From Paenibacillus rigui (lineage in GTDB: Bacteria; Bacillota; Bacilli; Paenibacillales; NBRC-103111): a DNA stretch of 64,000 bases. The translations under genes were made by a program, and so were the position numbers. Below the pieces are notes generated by a model. It saw only the letters and a program-made list of their open reading frames with translations, was not told the DNA's origin and did no database searches. Where the stretch lies: positions 78,085-142,084 of the forward strand of contig NZ_NMQW01000057.1 of the NCBI RefSeq assembly GCF_002234615.1. Direction: 5' to 3'. Positions 17,283-26,089 of the stretch are shown in pieces; position 1 is the first letter of the stretch; every line of letters begins with the position of its first letter.

Positions 17283-19832
17283 ATGACAGAACTGCCTATT
17301 GAATCCGCACTGCCGGAGCTTATAAAAGCGCTTGGCGCAAACACGGGCGCCGTGCTCGTCGCCCCGCCCGGAGCAGGCAAGACGACCCGTGTCCCTCTCG
17401 CCCTATTGAATGAGTCTTGGCTCGCCGGACGCAAAATATTGATGCTCGAGCCCAGACGTCTCGCGGCGCGTGCCGCCGCCCGCTTCATGGCCTCCGCATT
17501 GGACGAGCCCGTCGGACAAACAGTCGGCTACCGGGTGAAGCTGGACTCCAAAACAAGCCCGTCCACCCGGATTGAAGTGATCACAGAAGGCGTGCTGACG
17601 CGTTTGCTGCAGGCCGATCCGGCGCTGGAGGATGTCGGCCTCGTCATCTTCGATGAATTTCACGAGCGCAGCCTCCATGCCGATACCGGGCTGGCGCTCT
17701 GCCTGCAATCGCAGGCGCTGCTGCGCGACGACCTGCGCCTGCTGGTGATGTCGGCGACACTGGACGCCGAGCCCGTTGCCCAGCTGCTGAACGAGGCTCC
17801 GATCGTCCTGAGTGAAGGCCGCAGCTATCCGGTGGAGACAATCTTCCGGGAGAAGCGCGTGGACGGACGCATCGAGCCCGAGCTCGTCCGCACGATTCAG
17901 ACGGCACTAGCGGATCATGCAGGCGATCTGCTCGTGTTCCTGCCCGGTGAAGGCGAAATTCGCCGTGTACAGGCTAGACTGCGGGAGCTTGAACTTGGTC
18001 CGGGCGTCCGGATCACGCCGCTGTACGGCAGCTTGCCGCAGGAAGCGCAGGATCAGGCGATCGCTCCCAGCCCGCCGGGAACCCGCAAAATCGTACTCGC
18101 CACATCGATTGCCGAGTCGAGCTTAACCGTCGAAGGCGTCCGCATCGTCATCGACTCCGGGCTGATGCGTGTGCCGCGCTTCTCGCCGCGCACCGGGATG
18201 ACCTCGCTCGCGACGGTTCCCGTCTCGCGTGCGTCCGCGGATCAACGCCGCGGACGTGCAGGGCGCCTCGCCCCCGGCGTCTGCTACCGCCTGTGGACCG
18301 AGGCCGACGACCGCCGTCTGGCGTCCCGGACGACGCCGGAAATGCTCGAGGCGGACCTCGCCGCCCTCGCGCTGGAGCTGGCCGCCTGGGGCGTCGCCGA
18401 CCCGGCCGAGCTGCTCTGGCTCGACCCGCCGCCTGCCGCGGCCTTCGCGCAGGCGCGGGAGCTGCTCCGCCAGCTCGGCGCGCTGAACGGCGACGGCGGC
18501 ATCACGCCGCACGGCAAAAGCATGGCCGAGCTCGGGCTGCACCCCCGGCTCGCGCACATGATGCTGCAAGCCGTGCCCTTGCAGCTGGGCGAGCTGGCCT
18601 GCGAGCTGGCCGCGCTGCTGAACGAGCGCGACATGCTGCGGAGCGAGCCGCAGGCCGCGAACGCGGATGTGCGCCTGCGGCTTGAAGCGCTGCGGCGCAG
18701 CACGCCGCAGGCTGGCGCGCGGGAAGCGTCGGGTGAGCTGCCCGGCGGTGAAGCCTTCTACCAAGGCTTCACCGTCGACACCGTGGCATGCCGCCGGATT
18801 GCAGCCGAGGCAAGCCAGTGGAAGCGGGCGCTTCGGCTGTCACAAGACTCCCACCGCTCCGGGGACATAGACGCGTGCGGCATGCTGCTCGCGTTCGCCT
18901 ACCCGGACCGGATCGGTCAGCAGCGTACGACGGGCCGTTTTCTGCTGCGCAACGGCCGAGGTGCCGCCTTTGGCGTCGTGCAGCCGCTATCCCGTGCGGC
19001 CTATCTGGTCGCTGCATCGCTGGACGATCAAGGCCAGGACAGCCGCATTCATCTGGCTGCGCCTCTGGAGCTGCAGGAGCTTGAAGCCTGCATGAGGGAT
19101 CAAATTACCGAGGAATCGGTGATTGAATGGGACCGCACCGTCCAGGCCGTGCGCGCCCGCAAACGGAGACGTCTTGGCGCGCTGACGCTCGGAGAGCAAA
19201 CGATCGTCAATCCCAGCCCTGACGAGGCGTTAGCCGCAGTGCTCCAGGGAATTGCAATGGAAGGCCTGTCCATCCTTCCGTGGTCCAAGGCCTCGCGTCA
19301 GCTGCAGCTGCGCCTGCAGTTTATGCATCATGCAGACCCAGCCAACTGGCCGGACGCCTGTGAGCAAGCCCTGCTGGACTCGATGGAGGAATGGCTGGCT
19401 CCCCACCTGTACGGGATGAGAAGCCGTGCCGATCTGGCACGTCTCAACCTGCACGACATCCTGGAGGCGTGGCTGCCGTGGGAACAGCGCAAGGAGCTCG
19501 ACGCTTATGCGCCTACGCACTTTCAGGTCCCCAGCGGCTCCCGCATCGCTATCGACTACAACGAACCGTCACAGCCGCTGCTGTCCGTTCGGCTGCAGGA
19601 AATGTTCGGACTGCTCGACACCCCGCGTATCGGACGCGGCAGAGTACCCCTCACCCTGCACCTGCTGTCACCGGCCAGTCGGCCCGTGCAGGTCACGCAG
19701 GATTTGGCCAGCTTCTGGTCCGGCACCTACTTCGAGGTCAAAAAGGATTTGAAGGGACGCTACCCGAAGCATTATTGGCCGGATGATCCGCTTATTGCCC
19801 AGCCGACAAATCGGGTCCGGCCCCGAACATAA
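17283..19832 (+). CDS. hrpB: ATP-dependent RNA helicase HrpB
   Basis: An 849 aa DEAH-box helicase of the usual HrpB length. Walker A is APPGAGKTTRVPLALL (about residues 28-43), the DEAH-box variant is DEFHER (about 127), motif III is SATLD, and motif VI lies in QRRGRAGRLAPGVCYRLW. The C-terminal HrpB-specific domain includes the late YNEPSQPLLSVRLQEMFG. HrpB hydrolyses ATP to remodel RNA or ribonucleoprotein; its physiological target is unclear. GC is much higher than in neighbouring genes, especially 18.2-18.75 kb. Monocistronic with a terminator behind. Confidence 0.93.
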   Translation: MTELPIESALPELIKALGANTGAVLVAPPGAGKTTRVPLALLNESWLAGRKILMLEPRRLAARAAARFMASALDEPVGQTVGYRVKLDSKTSPSTRIEVITEGVLTRLLQADPALEDVGLVIFDEFHERSLHADTGLALCLQSQALLRDDLRLLVMSATLDAEPVAQLLNEAPIVLSEGRSYPVETIFREKRVDGRIEPELVRTIQTALADHAGDLLVFLPGEGEIRRVQARLRELELGPGVRITPLYGSLPQEAQDQAIAPSPPGTRKIVLATSIAESSLTVEGVRIVIDSGLMRVPRFSPRTGMTSLATVPVSRASADQRRGRAGRLAPGVCYRLWTEADDRRLASRTTPEMLEADLAALALELAAWGVADPAELLWLDPPPAAAFAQARELLRQLGALNGDGGITPHGKSMAELGLHPRLAHMMLQAVPLQLGELACELAALLNERDMLRSEPQAANADVRLRLEALRRSTPQAGAREASGELPGGEAFYQGFTVDTVACRRIAAEASQWKRALRLSQDSHRSGDIDACGMLLAFAYPDRIGQQRTTGRFLLRNGRGAAFGVVQPLSRAAYLVAASLDDQGQDSRIHLAAPLELQELEACMRDQITEESVIEWDRTVQAVRARKRRRLGALTLGEQTIVNPSPDEALAAVLQGIAMEGLSILPWSKASRQLQLRLQFMHHADPANWPDACEQALLDSMEEWLAPHLYGMRSRADLARLNLHDILEAWLPWEQRKELDAYAPTHFQVPSGSRIAIDYNEPSQPLLSVRLQEMFGLLDTPRIGRGRVPLTLHLLSPASRPVQVTQDLASFWSGTYFEVKKDLKGRYPKHYWPDDPLIAQPTNRVRPRT

Positions 19833-19844
19833 AGCTTCGAAAAA

Positions 19845-19890
19845 AAAGACGCCTCCATTCCACTTCTCTTGTGGCAATGGTGGCGTCTTT
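19845..19890 (+). terminator. intrinsic terminator after hrpB
   Basis: AAAGACGCC (19845-19853) pairs with GGCGTCTTT (19882-19890), with a further CCATT/AATGG pairing inside. Confidence 0.7.
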
Positions 19891-19998
19891 GCCATTCTGA
19901 TAAACTAAGCCAACAGACCAGGCTAGACATGATTTCCTTTTCTCACGTTTTCCCAGACCGCCGCTAACAATCTTTTTAGATTTTCTAATTAAAGCTTA

Positions 19999-20040
19999 AC
20001 GAACACTGTTCTTTACGAACTATGTTCGTTGTGGTATAAC
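19999..20040 (+). promoter_or_regulatory. promoter with two GAAC/GTTC palindromes before the flavin monooxygenase
   Basis: ACGAACACTGTTC (19999-20011) and ACGAACTATGTTCGT (20015-20029) are adjacent palindromes. A -35-like TTTACG (20012-20017) and -10 TATAAC (20035-20040), spaced 17, overlap them. This is the layout of a TetR-repressed promoter, and a TetR gene is the next gene in the operon. Confidence 0.65.
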
Positions 20041-20108
20041 TTAGATAAGTTAATCGCTTATAAGAATGGGCTTCAATAAATAAAACTTCACACAAGGAGC
20101 TGAATTTT

Positions 20109-21293
20109 ATGACTCATCCAACCCTGCAACAAAAACGTATTGCCATCATCGGTGCAGGTCCAGGGGGCCTGACGTTAGCCCTGATTCTCCAGAAGCACGA
20201 CATTAGTTCAGTCGTCTATGAACGGGAGCCCCGAGATACAAACCGCGAAAGAGGAGGTTCCCTGGATATTCACGAGGAATCCGGGCAGAAAGCGCTCAGA
20301 GCAGCTGGGCTTTACGAGAAATTTCAGGAATGGGTTCGATATGAGGGTGAGGACTTCCGGATCTTGGATAAAACCGGAAAGATTTATATCGACGAAGTGA
20401 CGGAGCCGGACGTTAAAGGGAGCCGGCCGGAAATTGATCGGGGCGAGCTGTGCGATTTACTGTTAAGCGCCATCGATACCGACTGCATCAAGTACGGCTA
20501 CAAGCTGGACCGGGCTGTCTCTCTTGATAATGGGATGACCGAGCTTCATTTCGAGAATGGAACCATCGATACCGTTCATCTTCTGGTCGGAGCCGACGGA
20601 GCCTTCTCGCGAGTGCGTCCGCTGCTCTCTGACACGAATGCCGAATACGCAGGACTTACCATGTTAGAGCTCAACGTTCATAATGCAGCCGAGAAGTATC
20701 CCGATTTGGCGGAATTAAACAGGCGCGGTAAAATGTTTGCTCTAAGCGATCACAAAGGCATTCTCGGTCAACTGAACGGTGACGGCCGGATTAAGGTTTA
20801 TGCAAGCTTTGAGGCTGAACGGGAATGGCTGGAAACCTGCGGCATTCCGTTCGATCAGCCTGCAGAAGCAAAGCGCCGTCTATTAGAGCTGTTCAACGAC
20901 TGGGACGACTCGCTCAAAAATTATATCCGCTACGCCGAAGACTCTATCCTGCCGAGAAGAATTTACATGCTTCCCGTCCATTTTAAGTGGCAGCGCAATC
21001 CTGGAGTCACGCTTATCGGAGACGCTGCCCATGTCATGTCGCCTTTTGCAGGCGAAGGTGTGAATCTGGCGATGCAGGATGCTATGGAGCTAGCGTTTGC
21101 ACTCATTCAAAACCATGATTTTGCCCAAGCCATTGAGACGTATGAAGAAAAAATGTATCACTATTCTTCTGAAAAGGCACGGGAAACGTATGACAACTTA
21201 AAACTGTGCTTCTCCGACGATGCTGCCAGCAAGCTGGCAGATTTAATGAATCAATACCATGAGCCATACACCGGGCATGAAGATGAAGGGTGA
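20109..21293 (+). CDS. FAD-dependent monooxygenase, TetX-like
   Basis: A 394 aa flavin hydroxylase of the PHBH fold. The FAD-binding GAGPGGLTLALILQ (Rossmann GxGxxG) is at residues 15-28, then VYEREP, GGSLDIHEESGQKALRAAGL, VGADGAFSRVRP, and the second FAD motif LIGDAAHVMSPFAGEGVNLA. The GGSLDIH-GSGQ pattern and overall layout are close to Tet(X), which hydroxylates tetracyclines, but many relatives act on other aromatics. It heads a two-gene operon with a TetR regulator, fitting an inducible detoxification or resistance unit. Substrate not determinable from sequence. Confidence 0.85.
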   Translation: MTHPTLQQKRIAIIGAGPGGLTLALILQKHDISSVVYEREPRDTNRERGGSLDIHEESGQKALRAAGLYEKFQEWVRYEGEDFRILDKTGKIYIDEVTEPDVKGSRPEIDRGELCDLLLSAIDTDCIKYGYKLDRAVSLDNGMTELHFENGTIDTVHLLVGADGAFSRVRPLLSDTNAEYAGLTMLELNVHNAAEKYPDLAELNRRGKMFALSDHKGILGQLNGDGRIKVYASFEAEREWLETCGIPFDQPAEAKRRLLELFNDWDDSLKNYIRYAEDSILPRRIYMLPVHFKWQRNPGVTLIGDAAHVMSPFAGEGVNLAMQDAMELAFALIQNHDFAQAIETYEEKMYHYSSEKARETYDNLKLCFSDDAASKLADLMNQYHEPYTGHEDEG

Positions 21294-21332
21294 AGCATTT
21301 ACTAATTATTTTGAGCGTGTTATAAATGAAAT

Positions 21333-22013
21333 ATGATGAATCCTAAACGAACCATTGTTAGCCGTCGATCCCGCCCAGCCAAGGAGCCGCTGAGCCATGA
21401 GCTCATTGTCAGAACAGCCTATTCTCTTCTGAAAGAAGAGGGAATGCAGGGCATGACGATGCGCAAGATTGCCAAAGCACTTGATACGGGGCCTTCTTCG
21501 TTGTATGTCTACGTTAAAAATCTTCAAGAATTGAATGCATATGTAATGGATTACGGTCTGAGTGAGCTTGTTTTGCCCCCAGCAGACGAAAGCTCATGGA
21601 ATATCAGGCTGTTCGGCGCTCTGGATAATTATCTCATGCTGCTGTACGAGCAACCAGGCCTTGCCGAGTTGTCACTCACTACAATACCCATGGGTGTTAA
21701 CTTCCTGCGGCTTACTGAATACATTCTCGCCGCTCTGCATGAAGCGGGAATCCGTGACAGATCAGCGGCGTGGGGGGTTGACCTGTTCTTATTTTACGTT
21801 TCATCCGTGGCGTTTGAACAAACTTCTTGGAAGAAGAATGAAGGCATGCAGATGTCGGTCATAAAGGAATCGTTTTTGTCTGCCGATCCGACTCATTATC
21901 CGATGATCGCCAGCCTCAGTGAGGAAATGTTCACTGGAGACAATGCCTCGAAGGAACGGTTCCGCTGGGGACTTGAAGTGATTTTACAAGGAATTGTACA
22001 GTCGTACAAATAA
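21333..22013 (+). CDS. TetR family transcriptional regulator
   Basis: A 226 aa regulator. The N-terminal HTH reads LIVRTAYSLLKEEGMQGMTM, RKIAKALDTGPSSLYVYVKN; the rest resembles the TetR_C ligand domain found in tetracycline-type repressors. It lies 39 bases after the flavin monooxygenase on the same strand and probably represses the shared promoter through the twin palindromes at 19999-20029. The ribosome site is weak. A terminator follows. Confidence 0.85.
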   Translation: MMNPKRTIVSRRSRPAKEPLSHELIVRTAYSLLKEEGMQGMTMRKIAKALDTGPSSLYVYVKNLQELNAYVMDYGLSELVLPPADESSWNIRLFGALDNYLMLLYEQPGLAELSLTTIPMGVNFLRLTEYILAALHEAGIRDRSAAWGVDLFLFYVSSVAFEQTSWKKNEGMQMSVIKESFLSADPTHYPMIASLSEEMFTGDNASKERFRWGLEVILQGIVQSYK

Positions 22014-22046
22014 AAGGCCATCCGCTGTGGGATGGCCTCTTATTTT
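22014..22046 (+). terminator. intrinsic terminator after the TetR gene
   Basis: GGCCATCC (22016-22023) pairs with GGATGGCC (22030-22037), then TCTTATTTT. Confidence 0.75.
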
Positions 22047-22121
22047 GGCATTGCGAGCGGCGCGGGGAAGCTTAGCTTCATTACCAGCTCCGCTGAAAAC
22101 TTATAAATTCTATCATTATAA

Positions 22122-22158
22122 AAAACGACCGGCTCCAGTTTAAAGAGCCGGTCGTTTT
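22122..22158 (-). terminator. bidirectional terminator after the importer/M20 operon
   Basis: AAAACGACCGGCTC (22122-22135) pairs perfectly with GAGCCGGTCGTTTT (22145-22158), three bases beyond the peptidase stop codon. Confidence 0.8.
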
Positions 22159-22160
22159 AT

Positions 22161-23303
22161 TTACATACTTTCAATTAATCGCGCTAAAAATGCGGTACGA
22201 AGCGGAAGCTCGCCGATAATAATATGCTCCTTGGGGGAATGGGCATAGTCGCCCCGCACACCAAGGCCGTCCAGCGTCGGAGTGCCTACCGCCGCTGTAA
22301 AGTTGCCGTCGCTGACGCCTCCTGTAGCGGTTTCCTCCAAGGTGAAGGTGAACTCAGACGCGGCCAATTCCCGCGCATGGCTGTACAGTGAAGCGATGGC
22401 TGCCGTACGCTCCATCGGAGGACGCAGCATGCCGCCGGTTAAGACCAGCTCTGCTCCGGGAAGGCGCGGAGTCAGAGCCGCAAACTCGGCTTCAATCCGC
22501 GCCGCTTCCTCCAAAGTGGCGACACGGACGTCGATTTCGGCCTCCGCATGATCCGGCACCACGTTGGTGCCGATCCCACCCTGGATAACGCCGACATTGA
22601 CGGTCGTCCCGAGCTCGTAATCGGTCAGGCTATGCAGCTGCTGAATTTGATAGGAGAGCTCCTGAATCGCCGATACCCCCTTCTGCGGATTTACCCCCGC
22701 ATGAGCGGATACCCCTTTCACGGTCAGCTTATAGCGCCCGCTGCCCTTGCGGGCTGTTTTCAGCGCGCCGTTCGGCTCCATCGGGGGCTCCAGCACCAAA
22801 GCTGCAGCCGATTGAAGCGCCGCGGCCTCTATAAATTCGCGTGATGTTGGGCTGCCGATTTCTTCGTCGCTGTTAATCAACAGCACGACCCGTTTATCGT
22901 CAGGGAACCGCCCCATATCCTTCAACGCCTTCAAGGCGAAGATGGCCAGCAGAAGCCCGCCCTTCATATCATAAACGCCGGGACCGTAGGCGATGCCGTT
23001 CTCGGTGCGGAACGGTCGGCGCTCCGCTTCCCCCAGCGGCCATACCGTATCGTAGTGGCCGACCAGAAGGATTTGCTTCGGCCCCGAACCGACTTCGCAC
23101 AAAAGCCTGTCGCCTGCGACAGGGTGAGGAATGCGCTCGACGCGTCCTCCGGTTAAACGGGTAAACTGAGCCGCATACCATTCAGCCATTAAATCGTTTG
23201 ATGCCTTGTTTTTGGAAGGCGAGTCCATATTCACGCTTTCCTCCAGAAGACTTAGCATTTCCGGAAGATAAGATTCGATTTGTTGGGTAAGCTCATGTGA
23301 CAT
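22161..23303 (-). CDS. M20 family metallopeptidase (carboxypeptidase G2-like)
   Basis: A 380 aa di-zinc hydrolase. Metal-binding and catalytic motifs are in order: GHYDTVWP (His), GVYDMKGGLL (bridging Asp), NSDEEIGSPTSR (catalytic Glu pair), VLEPP, and C-terminal AHSPKEH. The dimerisation domain contains KGVSAHAGVNPQKGVSAI. Relatives release a C-terminal glutamate or other amino acid from amides such as folates or N-acyl amino acids. It is the last gene of the ABC importer operon (17 bases after the permease), so the imported compound is probably its substrate. I start at ATG 23303; the ATG at 23315 lies directly on the ribosome site. Confidence 0.85.
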   Translation of the reverse strand: MSHELTQQIESYLPEMLSLLEESVNMDSPSKNKASNDLMAEWYAAQFTRLTGGRVERIPHPVAGDRLLCEVGSGPKQILLVGHYDTVWPLGEAERRPFRTENGIAYGPGVYDMKGGLLLAIFALKALKDMGRFPDDKRVVLLINSDEEIGSPTSREFIEAAALQSAAALVLEPPMEPNGALKTARKGSGRYKLTVKGVSAHAGVNPQKGVSAIQELSYQIQQLHSLTDYELGTTVNVGVIQGGIGTNVVPDHAEAEIDVRVATLEEAARIEAEFAALTPRLPGAELVLTGGMLRPPMERTAAIASLYSHARELAASEFTFTLEETATGGVSDGNFTAAVGTPTLDGLGVRGDYAHSPKEHIIIGELPLRTAFLARLIESM

Positions 23304-23320
23304 GTTATATTGCATCTCCC

Positions 23321-24124
23321 TTAGTGGGACTGCGAGTTGGAACCGAACAAACGATCCAAGCCATAAACGCGTTCCAAAATAATGATAAAAATAAGACTGA
23401 CTAAAATAACAACCGATGAAATCGACGCGACCAACGGATCTAAAATCTCCTGCATATAGCTAAAAATAGCAAGCGGCAGCGTCGTCGTTGTAGGTGAAAC
23501 TAAAAACAGCGAAACGGTAACGTTATCGAAAGAGGTTAAAAAAGCAAAGATCATTCCTGACATAATCGCCGGCTTTAGCAGCGGCAGCGTAATATCCTTA
23601 AATACATGATACGGTTTTGCGCCCATAATATAAGCGGCACGCTCCAGCGTATAATCGAAGGAGCTTAGTCCGGTCAAGACAAGCCGTACCACATAAGGGA
23701 TGGATATCAGCACGTGCGACAACAGCAGGCCAAGAAATGTTCCGGCAAGACCGATTCGGGTGAAAAACAAAAGTGCCGCTATACCGATGATCAAGGCCGG
23801 AACCGTCAGAGGCGACAAAATCATCGCGTTAATGACGCCGCTGCCGCGGAATTTGTACTTGTGCAGCGCCAGCCCTGCCAATGTGCCGATTAAGGTCGAG
23901 ATAACCGCGGTCAGTGCGGCAAGCTGCAGGCTGAAAATAAACGAATCGACAAATTCGGGACGATCGAATATTTTGGAATACCATTGGAGGGAAAACCCTA
24001 CAGGCGGAAACGATAAATATTTAACCGATGTCAACGATGTCGGAATAATGATCAGCAGCGGTGAAATGACGAACATCACAACGAAAAAAGTGATGACGCC
24101 TAACGGTGAAATTTTTTTGATCAT
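23321..24124 (-). CDS. ABC transporter permease, PotC-like
   Basis: A 267 aa inner-membrane protein with about six hydrophobic segments and the EAA-type loop LERAAYIMGAKPYHVFKDITLP, which contacts the ATPase. Family: spermidine/putrescine-type (2.A-type ABC importer) permeases. It overlaps the preceding permease gene by 4 bases (ATGA), showing translational coupling. Confidence 0.9.
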   Translation of the reverse strand: MIKKISPLGVITFFVVMFVISPLLIIIPTSLTSVKYLSFPPVGFSLQWYSKIFDRPEFVDSFIFSLQLAALTAVISTLIGTLAGLALHKYKFRGSGVINAMILSPLTVPALIIGIAALLFFTRIGLAGTFLGLLLSHVLISIPYVVRLVLTGLSSFDYTLERAAYIMGAKPYHVFKDITLPLLKPAIMSGMIFAFLTSFDNVTVSLFLVSPTTTTLPLAIFSYMQEILDPLVASISSVVILVSLIFIIILERVYGLDRLFGSNSQSH

Positions 24125-24978
24125 GAGTTAAACACCTCTTTGTAGCGCTTGGTTTCAATCAACCGGGTAAACAGGGCTACCAAGGCGAATGTGGAGGCAA
24201 GCAGCAGGAATGAAAGCGCTGCTCCCATAGACCAATCCAATTGGGTCATAATTTTTTCGTAGGCGATGACCGGAAGCACCTTTACTGATGTTCCGCCCAT
24301 TAATGCCGGCGTAACGAACGAGCTCATGGACAAGCTGAATACAAGCGTGGTGCCGGCAACGAGCCCCGGTAGTGTTAGAGGCAGCGTGACGGAAAAGAAC
24401 GTGCGTATTTTGCCCGCGCCAAGAATTCCGGACGCTTTATACAGCGAGCCGTCGATCTGATAAAGACTGGTGGCGATAGCCAGCACCATATAGACGATCA
24501 GCGAATCGGTCAAGCCGATCACGACGCCGAGCTCGTTGTATAGAAGCTTCAACGGCACATCGATCAATCCAAGACTCATCAGCGTATTGTTAATCCAGCC
24601 CTTCTCGCCGAGAATAACGACCCAGCCGAAATTACGAATCACGACGCTGACCAGATGCGGCGAAATAATCAGGAAAGTGACCAGGCCGCGCATTTTGCTG
24701 GATGCTTGAGCCATGTACATGGCTACTGGATAACCGAGCACTAGACAGGCCAACACCGTAAGCAGGCTCATTTTGACCGTTCGCCATAAAATTTTTATAT
24801 AATAGGGATCCTGGACAAACACTAAGTAGTTCGCTAGCGTAAACTGCTCATGCTTATCCTGAAAGCTAAGAACTAAAATGTATAGCATAGGAAGCAAGAA
24901 TACCCCAAGCACCACGGCAAGTGCAGGAGCAACCAGCAGAACGGCGGTTCGCATCAAACGGCTACGTCCCTCGCTCAT
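24121..24978 (-). CDS. ABC transporter permease, PotB-like
   Basis: A 285 aa protein with six predicted membrane segments and the EAA loop YKASGILGAGKIRTFFSVTLP. It pairs with the PotC-like permease to form the channel. It overlaps the ATPase gene by 4 bases and the next permease by 4 bases. Confidence 0.9.
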   Translation of the reverse strand: MSEGRSRLMRTAVLLVAPALAVVLGVFLLPMLYILVLSFQDKHEQFTLANYLVFVQDPYYIKILWRTVKMSLLTVLACLVLGYPVAMYMAQASSKMRGLVTFLIISPHLVSVVIRNFGWVVILGEKGWINNTLMSLGLIDVPLKLLYNELGVVIGLTDSLIVYMVLAIATSLYQIDGSLYKASGILGAGKIRTFFSVTLPLTLPGLVAGTTLVFSLSMSSFVTPALMGGTSVKVLPVIAYEKIMTQLDWSMGAALSFLLLASTFALVALFTRLIETKRYKEVFNS

Positions 24979-26078
24979 TGTCCTTTCCCCTTCCTGGAAA
25001 ATACAAATACATCCTCAGGCTTCCAAACGAGTGTGACCGGCTGCCCCTCCGTAAAGAGGATCATCTGCTGTCCGGTTTGAATGCGAACGGCTATCGTGTA
25101 CGGCCCTACCTCAACCTCACACTCCGTGTAGGCTCCAAGGAAAGAGGTCGATTTGACTGTGCCCTTAACCTGATTACTTCCTTCTGCAGCAGGCGTTCCA
25201 TCGCTTATACTGATTTTCTCGGGCCGGACATAAATGGATACCGCCTCGCCGTCCGCGAAGCTCATGTCCCTGCTGTCCGCCTGTAATGCAAAGCCTGCAT
25301 CTGTTTTCAGCTGGACAGTTGAGCCACCCGTTCGCTCGACTGTGCCCTGCATCCGGTTCGATTTCCCGATAAACGTATGCACGAATTCAGACGCCGGCCG
25401 GTTATAAATATCCCAAGGTGTGCCGATCTGCTCCACCTTGCCATGATCGAGCACGACAATCCGGCTGGATAAATAGAGTGCTTCTTCCTGATCATGCGTA
25501 ACGAAGATCGTCGTAACTCCAATTTCCTGCTGAAGCCGCTTCAACTCATCCCGCAATTCCTCGCGAAGCTTCGCGTCCAAATTGCTGAGCGGCTCATCCA
25601 GCAGCAGAAGCGACGGCTCCGTAACGAGCGCGCGCGCTATCGCGATCCGTTGTCTTTGTCCGCCGGACAGCTGCTTAGGATAACGGTCCGCTACATGCGG
25701 CAGCTTCACAAGCTCAAGAACTGCATTCACTCTTTTCGTCATTTCCGGTTTTGGCGTCTTGCGGAGCTTCAGTCCGTAGGCGACATTTTCAAAAACCGTC
25801 ATATGCGGAAACAACGAGTAGGTTTGAAACACCATTCCCAGCTGGCGTTTATTGGAAGACACGCCGTTCATCCGCTTGCCTTTAATCAGCAAATCCCCTT
25901 GATCAGGCTCCAAAAAACCGGCTATCATATTCAGCGTCGTTGTCTTGCCGCACCCTGACGGGCCGAGAAAGGAGATGCACTCTCCCTGCTCGATTTGCAA
26001 ATTAAAATTGTCTACAACTACATTAGGACCAAACTTCTTCTGGATGCCGATTAGTTCAACGTCAATGTTTTTGGTCAT
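24975..26078 (-). CDS. ABC transporter ATP-binding protein, PotA-like
   Basis: A 367 aa ATPase. Walker A GPSGCGKTTTLNMI (about residues 39-52), Q-loop MVFQTYSLFPHM, signature LSGGQRQRIAIARALV, Walker B LLLLDEPLSNLD and H-loop VTHDQEEAL are intact. The C-terminal 120 residues form a TOBE_2-type regulatory domain. It energises the two permeases. Twelve bases separate it from the binding-protein gene. Confidence 0.93.
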   Translation of the reverse strand: MTKNIDVELIGIQKKFGPNVVVDNFNLQIEQGECISFLGPSGCGKTTTLNMIAGFLEPDQGDLLIKGKRMNGVSSNKRQLGMVFQTYSLFPHMTVFENVAYGLKLRKTPKPEMTKRVNAVLELVKLPHVADRYPKQLSGGQRQRIAIARALVTEPSLLLLDEPLSNLDAKLREELRDELKRLQQEIGVTTIFVTHDQEEALYLSSRIVVLDHGKVEQIGTPWDIYNRPASEFVHTFIGKSNRMQGTVERTGGSTVQLKTDAGFALQADSRDMSFADGEAVSIYVRPEKISISDGTPAAEGSNQVKGTVKSTSFLGAYTECEVEVGPYTIAVRIQTGQQMILFTEGQPVTLVWKPEDVFVFSRKGKGQ

Positions 26079-26089
26079 GGGCTCTTCCC

